From assembly GCA_014526335.1 (NCBI GenBank), contig JACTAT010000045.1, positions 124,001 to 188,000 on the forward strand: DNA of 64,000 nt, in the 5' to 3' direction. Under the pieces are notes generated by a model, which had not been told where the DNA came from, did not search any database, and worked only from the letters and a program-made list of their open reading frames with translations. The stretch comes from Chrysaora quinquecirrha (lineage: Eukaryota; Cnidaria; Scyphozoa; Semaeostomeae; Pelagiidae). Of this stretch, positions 46,833 to 57,305 are shown in pieces. The translations under genes were made by a program, and so were the position numbers. Each line of letters begins with the position of its first letter. Positions within the stretch are counted from its first letter, which is position 1.

Positions 46833-47540
46833 CTGAAATATTTTTTGTAGTTAAGGTTTTATTCTCAGGACCAATGAAAACGCCCCATAAGGAAATTTGA
46901 TCATCTGGTCCGTAAATTAACTAAGATTGATCGTTATCTTGAAATATCTTGATTTTAAAAAACAAGTGAAAATTGACCTAAAGGCGAAAGTTTTTAGCTA
47001 TATGGCTCTGTAATTTTTTTACATGACTATCAAGCAGTGACGCCTGAAAGTCTGGAGGGCAAGGAGGCAAAGGTTTGAAGAAGGGTGGTTTGAGACAATT
47101 TTAAGAGACCACGCCCTTCAGAAGGCTGGAAAATGTGGGAAACGCCCTTTAAATGTTTTCATCGACAATAAAACTGTTTAAGATTTACTAGATTTTGCAG
47201 GAGCAATTCTTTTTTTTTCTTATTTGAAGAATTCTTATACGTTTAAAGTCATAAAGTTTAGTAATAAGATGTTGCTATTGGTTTCAGAACAATGATTTTC
47301 TATGTTCATTAATTTTTAAAAAGTTTCACATCGATTTTCAACAAGTTTCACATCGATTTTCCCACGACCCAGAAACAAATATTGAAATCAAGGTCCTTTC
47401 TTGCCTTTCTTCTATTCTACAATTCTACAATATTTATCAGTCAACTTTAAAGTTATATTATTAAAAATAATTGTTGTCGCTGAGGGCACATCTTGCCTCT
47501 CCTTGCCCCACTCGGATAAGGGCAGGAGCGGTGGCTGCAC

Positions 47541-47715
47541 CCCTTGCCACCCCCCCTCACACCACCACAGGCGTCCTTGATATCAAGCATTAAAAGCATT
47601 ACAAGCATTAGCTAAAAATGATCGCGGGTGATGAAGAATTTTACATCATTTGCATGCTCATGCAAAAATGTGAATTGTATAATGTTCAAATAGTTTTTGT
47701 ATTGCAATAACATAC
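47541..47715. other. Intron between signal exon and cassette B
   Basis: AT-rich with short AAGCATTA repeats (47587-47612). Nothing else was seen. Confidence 0.4.
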
Positions 47716-47761
47716 CATATCCGACAAGCAGAAGCAAGAACAGTCCAAGTAGTCGTGCCAT
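47716..47761 (-). CDS. Signal-peptide first exon of the secreted TSP1 gene
   Basis: An ATG at 47761 begins MARLLGLFLLLLVGY, a compact signal peptide with one Arg and a run of leucines. It is followed by the donor TATG|GTATGT, leaving phase 1. This is exactly the phase needed by the cassette exons (G|GC), by TSP1 (G|AT) and by the last exon. Spliced directly to 36343-36522 and 35650-36209 it gives 786 nt, a 261-aa protein without interruption. The start lies 170 bp from the outer end of the large palindrome, so the palindrome occupies its promoter region. Confidence 0.7.
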
Positions 47762-47930
47762 CTTAAAATCTTTTGGAGAAACATACAAATTGCGTGATAA
47801 TTGATCTTACTTCATCTTTTTCTACCTGCAAATGCAGCTATTTTACTTTCTAGTATTTTAAGGATTTTCATTTTATCAACGGCTACTTTATGTGAGAGGT
47901 GATTGCGAGAGGCTTTAATCTGAGTGGGAT

Positions 47931-50062
47931 AATTCGTCTTTTTGCGTCGTTTTCTCGTCGCTTTGCAGCGTTACTGCCTCAATACTTCTTTTTTAGCCAG
48001 TTCCAGAGCTGTAAGGACATGAGTCTCTGTTGGAGTGACAAATCAAAATAAGGGGAGCGTAAACTAGAGACTCGTGTAGTGAGTCTATCTCCTCACTTCT
48101 TGCAAAAGTGCTTCATTATATAAATTATATCATGTATTGCTCTCTGCAAAAGTGATCGTTTTGAATTCCTTTTAGTGCAAAAATAGCCACCTTCCCTTGA
48201 CTTAACAACACGCTGCAACATCCAGCATTCCTTCCTTGACTTCTGTTTTGAGTGCAAGGAAGGAAACAAAATTGACTTTTTTTTATCTATAATTTTTAGA
48301 TAAGTTAAAATAAATGCATTGAGCAATAATCATATTCACTAACATACCTCTTCCTGTCGCCAAAACTGGTCCGAAAATAATTTTACGGGGCATGCGCGAT
48401 TTATATGCATATGATAGACACAGCAATGTTTTTAACTGCCCAGTCCTTCTAAGACGAATGAATAAATAATAAAGAACTAAGGGAATAATAATCTTATACT
48501 TTTCATTCTTTATTGAAAAAGTTTCATAGATACATAAAGTTGCCAACAACCATGTAACCTTATTTTATATTTTTAATTTTTATGCATTCTTTAGCCATAG
48601 ATGAAGGTTCTGCTTAGAAACCGTTTTCTTCCATTGATTTTACCAAATGTTTTGTTATGCTTGGTTAGCTGGATAACACAAAGCACTCTAAAACTGGGAA
48701 ATCCATCAATATTTTAATTAAGCCTAGCTTAAATTGAAGGCCTCTTGCAAACTTCATCAATCAATCTAAAGATTTGAAACTTGAGTTTCATAATTTACAG
48801 AATGAAAAATCAATTGGCTATTCCTGGGTTGTTGTCACCATTATCATTGTTTCATCATTTGTAACTTTGTAACAATTTTTGATTTTTTATTCCTATCAAG
48901 CCCCTTTGAGGCAGGGAAGAATCACAAAACAACTAAATTTCAACCTTACCCCTCTTTTTATTGCACTTTCTTTCTAATACGACCATGGAGTTTCCGAATC
49001 CGAGATGGGCCTTTTTCAATTTTACAGGAAGTTGACTTTTTGATGACGTCATCATGTGCGGTCATTTTTGCGTATAACCGCTTATATTTCACTCCAGTTA
49101 ATTCTACGTTGTCGCAGGCACTGTCAGCTGGCCTTGCTACTTGCATGGAAAGAATAAGTAAGTGGTCTGGGACGAGTATTCTCTCAAAACAAACAACGTT
49201 ATAACTAAAGTTATGATAGCACACGAAAATTTAGAAGAATAAGATAAGTGTTACTTGTAGTTCAAGGAATCCATTCTGAATCATCATCTTCATTTTCAAT
49301 GCTTTATAATTCGTCATAAACTACATAATCCATCCTACACTCTTTGAAAAAAAAATCAAACTATTTTCACCGTCATTTTCGTCTTCATTCAACACTATTT
49401 GAGAGTTTCTTTGACTGTTTTGGTCGGTTGTATTTCTTCTTCTTTTTAAAGGCGGCTGCCTTGCTACACTTCGCGATGATCCGTTGAACGACCTTGGAAG
49501 TTTCGCATCTATAGTAATAGATTATGAAAGAATATTCGGTTTAAAATCTTTTTAGGCATTTTCGAGCTCGATTTCGGCTTTTCGGGGTTTGTGAGGTGAT
49601 TAGCGATTGTAAAGCAAGCCAACAACAATTCTGGTTGATAATGAAGCATCCATAAATGATTATAAGAATCCACATCATGCCTGAGAGCATGACGACATAC
49701 CCAGAAATATTACGAAACTAAGTGAAGAAAATTTCACGTCATGCCTAATTTTCACGTCATACGTATGTTCACCGTATGTGAAGATTTCAGAGCATAGCTG
49801 AAACTCAGAGCATGTGTGTGGTTCATTTGATGACGCGTGAAATCCACAGCATGCGCTATTTGTTTCTGTTCTTATTGTTGCTACTTTGTTGTATCGCTTG
49901 GGGCGTAACATCGTAAAATCGTAACATCGCGCCCTATCTCGTCTCGCTAAACGCAAATCTGCCGTTGTTGTGGAAGTCATTGCCATTGAAGTAAGTTTTC
50001 ATTATCGTTACTACATAAACTATTAATAAAACATTCTAAGAACGTTTTTCCCAAGACCGACG
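47931..50062. repeat. Large palindrome, left arm
   Basis: Inverted match of 56900-61054 from aattcgtc at the outer end to the ataaaacattcta region at the inner end. It contains a minus-strand 103-codon frame (49675-49986), an 88-codon frame (48958-49224) and an AT-rich outer portion, each mirrored in the right arm. It may be long TIRs of a large DNA transposon or an inverted segmental duplication. Confidence 0.88.
49675..49986 (-). CDS. Hypothetical frame in left palindrome arm
   Basis: 103 codons beginning MAMTSTTTADLRLARRDRAR, including CCGFHASSNEPHTCSEFQLC and ending SCSQA. The mirrored copy at 56976-57305 is also open, 109 codons, differing by several replacements and an 18-bp in-frame tandem duplication. 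It has no recognised family. That both copies are open is mild evidence for coding, but most differences change amino acids, so selection is not evident. Confidence 0.3.
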   Translation of the reverse strand: MAMTSTTTADLRLARRDRARCYDFTMLRPKRYNKVATIRTETNSACCGFHASSNEPHTCSEFQLCSEIFTYGEHTYDVKIRHDVKFSSLSFVIFLGMSSCSQA

Positions 50063-50448
50063 AAAGGAAGAAAACGCGTGTTGTTGTCTTGTTTTTAATT
50101 TTGCTTCTCAATAATAATAATAAAATTAAAAACTAAAGAACCAGCTACATGTCGAAACAATGTATGAAGTACAGTATATAATTGATATCTAAATGTATAA
50201 CTGAGTTATCTTTATGATTTTACTGCATCAGGTCCATTGCCGTAAGAATAAAATATCGTATAATATAATACAAGAAAGACTGCAACTTCACAAAGCAGGT
50301 TTTAAGAGTCGTTCTTACAACGCTTGTATCATCATATCTTACGAAAGATGCATTCATGGTAAAATATTTCCAATTTTCCATGCTCCATTAATATTTATAC
50401 TACGAAACTTTATATCAATCAAACGACAGGATTATAGTTACAAGCACA
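50063..50448. other. Palindrome spacer, left part: no gene recognised
   Basis: AT-rich, with an AATAATAATAATAA run at about 50110. Nothing supportable. Confidence 0.5.
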
Positions 50449-53444
50449 CAGTACCGTCGAGAGGGGGAAGGGGGGTAAAGGGTCCGGGGCCCGGGCCCCG
50501 AAGTGGCCCGTAAAAATTATGGTCCATAAAATTTTGTTATTGCCCTAAAATTTCATTTAAGCAAATTTTTATGATCTTCTAAATGAAGGAACCTGGAAAA
50601 CATAGATCATTTCCGAGCGGCAAAGTTCTTGTCTTGTTTTGTTTCTGTCAGTAGATTTCACTTTAAATTTCTGTTGAACCCCTTCAGGGTTGCTGACTTT
50701 TAGAAACGTCGCATACTATGATCACAGGGAGTCGAGTCAAGGGCCCCAATAAAAACTTTTTGAAAGCATCGTGACCTGGCTTTCCTTTCTTTTACTACCT
50801 CGTAAAAGTGACAGTTTTTAATCTTATTATTGTTCACTTGCGTCACCTACTTAATATACGACTCATATATAAGAATAAAAACTCGTTAAAAGTCGTTAAA
50901 AATCTGTGAACAACGTCAAACTATTGTCAGAATTTAAAGTATGCATGAGAAAGCATAAGTTCATTCCACCGTTAGATATATATATCTTTCACTAGAGAGG
51001 TTTTGAGAATTTTGAAACTAGTTTATGAGAGAAACGTGAGACAGCGAATCACACGATGTCTTCATACAAGCACAAATCTGGTGCGCAGAAAAGAAGTGAA
51101 AAAGAAAAAAGAGACCAAGAAGCGAAAAGGGTTCTCGCACATTATTTCAAGATTGAGTTCTAAAGGCAACCGAAGAAGATAGACAAGACGAACGCACCGA
51201 AGATTCCCACGAGAGCTATCAACTCAACCCTGAAGTGGAAGCACTTGAGGCTAGAAATAATTCCGATGGTGAAGTCAACGTGGAAGAAAATGTCGTCATT
51301 GGTGATGCGACGAATCTTTCACCCTTTAACATTGGAACTTTGTGTGGCTCTCCAACGACCAAGCAGCTTGAGAATATAATACGATCTGGTCCAGCTCCTT
51401 TTCAAAAGCAGTTTCCGAGAGATGCAGATGGCCAACATTTCCCGCTTTCTGTTCTGCAATGCAAGCACGAGAATGGGGAAATAAGTGAAAGGAAATGGCT
51501 GGCTTTTAGTCCTTCCAGAGAAGCCCTCTATTGTATTACATGCAGATTTTTTTCCCATTCAATCAAGAAACATTCGCAATCAGCATTAGCTACAGCCAGT
51601 GGCTGGGACAAAAGCACAAAGTGGAAGACGTTATGTACGAGAGTGCCAACCCACGAAAAAGGCACATCACACAGAGCCTGCTACCTCTCTTGGCGTGAGC
51701 TTCAAACACGCTTGCAAATGAACGCTGGTGTAGACGTGATGGTCGAAGATAGAATGGTATCAGAGTGGAAGAAGCTACTCAGCAGGATGATTGATGTGTC
51801 CATCTTTCTTTGAGAGAGGTGTCTTGCATTTCGTGGCTCATCGCTTCGAATAGGAGATGTTCACAATGGAAATTTCCTAGGACTCTTGGAACTGTTGGCT
51901 CATTATGATCCACTTCTTCAAGAGCACATTGCAAAAGTGAAGACCTCCCAGCAAAAAGGTGAGCGGCTTCAAGCACACTACCCTTCCCCACAGTCACAAA
52001 ATGAATTCATCAGTGTGTGTGCTGCAAGATTCAGAAATTGCATTTTGAAAGAACGGGAAAATGCAAAATATTTTTCGATCATAGTGGATGGAACTCCAGA
52101 TTCAAGCCACACAGAACAAACAACGTTCATTCTCCGATACATGAAAAGAGATGGTGACGTCTTTCTCGTACAAGAGCGATTTCTGGTGTTTGTTGATTGC
52201 TGTGACAAAACTGGAGTGCAAATTGCATCATTGATTTTGAAGACACTCCAAATGTATGACATTCAAATTGCTGATTGTCAGGGACAAGGGTATAATAATG
52301 CGGCCAATATGTTCTGGAAAGTATAATGGTGTTCAAACTCACATCAGGTCTATCAATCCATTGATCCTTTATTCTCCTTGTGCTTGTCATTCCTTGAATC
52401 TTTGTGGAGCAGACTCCGCACAGTCTTGCACGGAAGCTGTAACCTTTTTTGGGATGGTGCAAAAACCGTCTACAATCTCTTCTCCTGCAGCCCTCAGCGA
52501 TGGAAGATTTTGCAAAACAGCATCGGCTCATCATTGCATGGTTTGTCTGGAACAAGATGGACAGATCGTGTTGCAAGTGTGCGCCCTTTTGCTGCTCACT
52601 TTCCAGGTATCAAAGCTGCACTTCAGCAACTCTTTACTTTAAATCTGACACCAAAGACAACAACAGATGTCAACGGTGCCATCAAATATGTATCCTTGTT
52701 TGTATGCATTTTGATGTCAGCAATCTGGCTTAAGATTCTTGTTGCTATTGATCAAAGGAATCAAGTAATTCAAGCAAGGAAAGCTACCATCGATGTTGAA
52801 GTTGCCAATCTCCGCAGTCTTGTGGCTGAGCTGAAAAAGCTCCATGAAAAGTGGCCTCAAATTGTCCAGGAAAGCGTTCTTTTTGCAACTGCAATGAATA
52901 TTTTTGCAGAATTTCCGACGAAGCGCAAAAGTAAGCGACAATTACTCGATGAAATCGAAGAAAGCCAGTCAAACATCGATAAAAATGCTTTCAAACGAGA
53001 AGTGTTTTATGTTTTTGTAGATTCCGTGGTTGCAGGAATAACCACACTCTACGAGGCTGCAAACCACATAAATGATCTGTTTTCTTTCCTTTGGCAATAT
53101 CTGGAGCGTACTGGTGAGATGATTCATGATGCATGCGTTAAATTCGGCAAAGCCTATGCAAATGATATCAGCTCTGCAGTGCTTGAAGAGGAAATTTTGC
53201 ACCTGAAAACCGTGCATGTCACTAATTTTGGGGAGAAAGCATTGGACCAACATGCTCTGCTCAATGAGATTACAAAATTTCAACTTGAGGAGATATGCTA
53301 CAATGTTTGCACTGCCATCAGAATCTTGGGTGAAATACTCAAATTAATTTTCATGATATATATTTCAAAAGGGCGTTTCCCTCATTTTCCGAGAGTTTAG
53401 AGGGCGTGGTCACAAAAAAATTTGGCTGGCTCTCGACGGCCCTG
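50449..53444 (+). mobile_element. hAT-type DNA transposon (decayed)
   Basis: The left end cagtaccgtcgagag is answered by ctctcgacggccctg at the right (13 of 15 positions pair). It is followed inside by a very GC-rich stretch (ggggcccgggcccc) typical of this hAT group. The transposase relic fills the middle. The 8-bp flanks (caagcaca and cgcacaac) are similar but not identical, so a target duplication is not proved. It is nested in the spacer of the palindrome. Confidence 0.75.
51056..53400 (+). pseudogene. hAT transposase of the ZMYM/DUF4371 type (frameshifted, C-terminus lost)
   Basis: It starts at ATG 51056 with MSSYKHKSGAQKRSEKEKR, the usual basic N-terminus of this family. A shift then leads to 51235-51813, a TTF-type zinc-binding block (RKWLAFSPSREALYCITCRF). 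Next, 51886-52326 carries the DUF4371/RNase H-like part with IIVDGTPDSSHTEQ and DCQGQGYNNAANM. Last, 52378-53400 has the helical insertion and SGTRWTDRV. The C-terminal hAT dimerisation segment (A.AERSFS type) is absent; the sequence diverges after TAIRILG near 53325. Frame breaks lie near 51163, 51815 and 52330-52400. It is not functional. Confidence 0.85.
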
Positions 53445-54020
53445 CGCACAACTAGAAAAGAGCTGATCCATATAAGTGATGCTGTAGTACGTAGTATAGG
53501 ATTACCAATATTCTTAGTGGCTGTACAGGGGCTGTGCTTGTAAATTGTTCTAGCCAACCTAAATGATTACTTCATGCCTATTGTATTTCCATAATACAAT
53601 TGCTAAATAAGGGATTTTCACGACTTTTGTGTAAAAATACGTTGGTCACTCATGACTTAAATTTCAGCGCTAGGTAGAGTTCAACAATGCTTATTCAAAA
53701 CTTACTGGTGAAATTTTTGAATTTAAAACTAATTATCACAAATAAAACTTAAACGAAACTTGTTAACAAAAAATTTTTTGGTAAGCAAAGTACATAGACA
53801 ATCTTGAATATTGACTCAAAATAGCATCATCTCGTCATCAAAATCATCTCTTCTAAAATCTTCATCCTTTTAAAATTAACGACAAAGTTTAAGTAAAAGG
53901 ATGTAGAGTAAAAATTTTAACGGGACGTCAGCCATAGTTGCATAGTGACAAGTTGCTTATTGACTAGTTCCTTATTTAAAAAAAGTGCAGTCATAAAGAA
54001 ACTGGAAAACTGAAACTTAC
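53445..54020. other. No gene recognised
   Basis: AT-rich. Later exons of the minus-strand gene described next could lie here, but none was identified. Confidence 0.4.
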
Positions 54021-54049
54021 TTCACGTCTTTCGTCTCTGTTGTTATCAT
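54021..54049 (-). CDS. Putative micro-exon of unrecognised spacer gene
   Basis: The acceptor acttctag|ATG and the donor GTGAA|GTAAGT bound 29 nt. It reads MITTETKDV in the phase set by the preceding exon. The splice consensus is good but the length is short, so chance is possible. Confidence 0.3.
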
Positions 54050-55315
54050 CTAGAAGTTTGAAAGATTAGAAAATAATTATTGTCACATAATTCATATCTA
54101 CCCTGTGCAAGAATAAAGTTAGCTGCACTTGAACAAACCCAATTGCTGTTTTGACAATCGTCTATGGGCTTTAAATATGTTGCGCAGAAGCACAGGGATG
54201 TAGAAGTGACACCCAAATGTAAGAAAAGTATACTATCTTCATAATTGTTTTCGTTTAGCTAATTTGAACTATGTTAGGCAAGGCTGCATAGACTTATTAC
54301 CGGAGTCCCAGTTTTCGCTCACCAGACCAAGACTACACCAAACCGAGATCATCAAACTGGTTGTTAGTTTCATTTCAATAGTGATAACTACGACTCAGGT
54401 AATAAGTCTAAAGGCTCACGATCTCCAGAGTGGCCCCACATAAGTCGCTGGAGCCAAATTTGCGTAATTGAGGATCAGACGCAGAGACAGAAGTCAAGAA
54501 GAGTTTTGTTCACGATACAACAGATCTGTTCACGATAAACATACATATCTGTCCCCATAAAGATCTTCGCTGTTTAAATGAATACCATGAGCTACCTGTT
54601 GGGAGTATGTCGATGACACCCACAGGCCCCAAGGAATGACTGCAATTTCTATTTCATTATCTATATGACAGTAATTCCTTTAAGGCATGTCATCTTGTCT
54701 TAAATTGCGCCACTACATAGAATACCTTGTACATCAATCGTCTGCCCTTGCATTTCACTATTGTTGAACTCTACAACCTGTTATAAAAATTTACAGCTTA
54801 TATGTTTACTTCTTAAATGTGAAACAGGCGGTAGTGCTTAGGCATGCACTCCTATTGTTATATAGATCCTTTTCCACGATTTATTGGAGCCTTTTAGAGC
54901 TTCACTACCTGTTATAAAGTTTCGAGACAGTTCCTTGACTTGCTAAATGCCATGAATTAGAATGGTAGCTAATCTGCTAAAAAATCAGTCATTCTTCCTT
55001 GTAATCAGAAATGGTCAATTAGTCGGAAACTACCAATCTCTTTAAAACGTTGTTGTTTAGCGAACAGGGCCTCTGTTTCAAGTAGAGGCAACATAGTCAA
55101 AACTTTCAATCAAAATTTTTCAGCAAAATCCGAACGTCTAGGTCAACGGAGATAGAGTTGGGTTGTATCTTTGCATGCTTTTATGCTTGAAAATTTTTTG
55201 GATGGTTCATATGGATTGTCGAATTTCTAAATGTGTACATATAAAATTGCTGTGAGAATATATCATTTATTTTATTACGGAGGCTGCAACAAACAATTAT
55301 TATCTGTAATCTTAC

Positions 55316-55360
55316 CGTGTTTTGCAAGATTGTGCTGGAGTCATTTCCAGTCTGACTGCT
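55316..55360 (-). CDS. Putative exon of unrecognised spacer gene
   Basis: The acceptor ctcaatttcag|AGC and the donor AACACG|GTAAGA bound 45 nt, phase 0-0, encoding SSQTGNDSSTILQNT. It fits in phase between the exons on either side. Confidence 0.42.
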
Positions 55361-55478
55361 CTGAAATTGAGAGTAAGACTTGAAATTTGGGTGTGGCATA
55401 AAAGAAAACATGTTTTAATAGATAACGTTAAAGGTGGATACTAGCATTGAAAACTGGCCTCTTCGGGAAGACACTTAC

Positions 55479-55610
55479 GTCGGCGTCTCTAATGTGATGG
55501 GTAACATTTCTGGTGATAAATTCCATTTCATCGACCACTCTGCCGTCGTAGTCACGTAACGTGAAATGTATCGGTTGGTTGCTCAGGCTTCCAACATAGT
55601 TATACATGGC
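55479..55610 (-). CDS. Putative exon of unrecognised spacer gene
   Basis: The acceptor tttgtctag|GCC and the donor GCCGAC|GTAAGT bound 132 nt, phase 0-0, 44 codons without a stop: AMYNYVGSLSNQPIHFTLRD, then YDGRVVDEMEFITRNVTHHI. The composition is that of a folded protein, with alternating hydrophobic residues suggesting beta strands. I do not recognise the family. Confidence 0.5.
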
Positions 55611-56057
55611 CTAGACAAAGAATTTCAGTCCAATTTTAATTCAGTTAAAGGTAATAGCTACATATGCTATGAATATAGCGATTGATACTTGCAACATGGA
55701 AATCAGAAAAAAGCACTGTCGAAAAAGGTAAGGTTTATAAAAGAAAATTAAAAAGAAGGGCAAGCTTTCCCAATGCAAACAACTGTTGAGAGCAATTTCA
55801 CTGATATAATTTGTTAAGTCAAGTAATATGCAATAAGCAAGGAAGTTGTTGTCCTTCTGTTGATTATTCTCATGTATTCTTGTTGCTATTTTAATGTTGT
55901 CCTTGTTATTGTTTTAATAAATTCAAGAGATTCGTTCCATAGAACAGTTTTCCTGGTCCCGTTATGGATATTTTACTGCATACTCCTATTTATGGAGAAA
56001 ACGCTTTAATCGCGAGAGTTAGTTAATCAAAGAGTAAGAGTATATAATACGAGATAC

Positions 56058-56178
56058 CTGAAATCTGCATCCTCTCGCAAAGTTTCGAGACACAACCCCA
56101 TTTGATCCACGAACAGATACAGTAAAATATGCACAGTCAGCATTTGGCTCTGGTGGCAATTTGGATGCTCGATTGCAT
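56058..56178 (-). CDS. Putative exon of unrecognised spacer gene
   Basis: The acceptor attctgag|A and the donor TTTCAG|GTATCT bound 121 nt, phase 2 in and phase 0 out. It encodes CNRASKLPPEPNADCAYF, then TVSVRGSNGVVSRNFARGCRFQ, with three cysteines. The spacing and the RGC element are reminiscent of Ly6/three-finger proteins, but that is only a resemblance. Confidence 0.5.
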
Positions 56179-56349
56179 CTCAGAATTTTCCTCCATTTTA
56201 AGTATGGTATTTAGAATCCTTAGAAGACATTTAGATACTTCTACATTTGGTAAATTATTAAAATACGTATATTTGAGGAGTAACCAAAAGCTATGCGTTG
56301 ACGGGTTCCTTAATAGCTGCCTAGAGGGACCCGTATTTGCTTAGCTTAC

Positions 56350-56398
56350 TTGAAAAGGATTTGCACATTTTCGTCGGGGGTAGTTGCCAGTACAATTA
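56350..56398 (-). CDS. Putative upstream exon of unrecognised spacer gene
   Basis: A 49-nt segment between gctagcag and GTAAGC. In the phase that suits the next exon it reads IVLATTPDENVQILF. A different frame gives a Cys-containing peptide, so the assignment is weak. Confidence 0.25.
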
Positions 56399-56899
56399 CT
56401 GCTAGCTTACTAAAAAATAACTCTTTCACGTCTGCTAAAAAATAACTCTTTCAAGATGTACCAATTTTTAAAGGTTATCTACATATACATATAGAGACAT
56501 TTCAAGATTTATGTATCCTGTCCTGTTTTTATGTATCTTATATCTTTCTATGTCTATTTATATCTCTTATATGTCAAAAAGAAAACCAAGTGCAATAGCT
56601 TTTCAGATAAAAAGGAAATACCCAAACAATGGTGCCACCTTGACGTTGGTGTTTTGGCTTTTTAACTAAGTGCATCTGGCAGCTAGGTAGTACTATCGTA
56701 ATTTTTTACAGTGCATAGCAAAAGAAAAATTTGCAAAATATTTGTCTCCTTTTGTGCTTTATTTCTGACTTCTGCTCATGTTCCTTCGGTCAAATATAAG
56801 GTTTTCTGTCTTAACATCAAAATTTGCGTGCAACGCCATACGTAATTGGAATCTGAAAAAAAAAGCATTTTAAAACTACTTTAGAATCTGATATGTTTA
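56399..56899. other. No gene recognised
   Basis: AT-rich end of the palindrome spacer, with short direct repeats such as taaaaaataactctttca (56411 and 56439). The first exon of the spacer gene was not found here. Confidence 0.4.
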
Positions 56900-56975
56900 C
56901 TGCCAGTCTTGCGAGAAACGGTCTAAGAATGTTTATTAATAGTTTATGTAGTAGCAATAATGAAAACTTACTTCA

Positions 56976-57305
56976 ATGGCAATGACTTCCACAACAACGG
57001 CAGATTTGCGTTTAGCGAGACGAGATAGGGCGCGATGTTACGATTTTACGATGTTACGCCCCAAGCGATACGACAAAGTAGCCACAATAAGAACAGAAAC
57101 AAATAGCGCATGCTGTGGATTTCACGCGTCATCAAATGAACCACACACATGCTCTGAGTTTCAGCTATGCTCTGAAATCTTCGCATGTGGTGAACATATG
57201 TATAACGTGAAAATTAGGCACGACGTGAAAATTAGGCATGACGTGAAATTTTCTTCACTTAGTTTCGTAATATTTCTGGGTATGTCGTCATGCTCTCAGG
57301 CATGA
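56976..57305 (+). CDS. Hypothetical frame in right palindrome arm
   Basis: 109-codon mirror of the left-arm frame. It contains a tandem repeat of VKIRHD (18 bp) not found in the left copy, and changes including RYNKVA to RYDKVA and TYGEHTYD to ACGEHMYN. It is unrecognised. Confidence 0.3.
   Translation: MAMTSTTTADLRLARRDRARCYDFTMLRPKRYDKVATIRTETNSACCGFHASSNEPHTCSEFQLCSEIFACGEHMYNVKIRHDVKIRHDVKFSSLSFVIFLGMSSCSQA

Larger units (their letters stand above)
44870..47540. repeat. Segmental duplication, copy B (direct)
   Basis: Counterpart of 36523-38872, with matching introns and exons. It lacks the 237-bp retrotransposon fragment (junction at about 45057) and carries an extra segment at about 45408-45995. 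It continues to the same ctcggataagggcagga sequence at its far end. Confidence 0.88.

Noticed and set aside
48093..48549. Mirrored 77- and 88-codon frames in the outer palindrome arms
   Set aside because: Low-complexity AT-rich composition, and the counterpart frames are interrupted or of different length.
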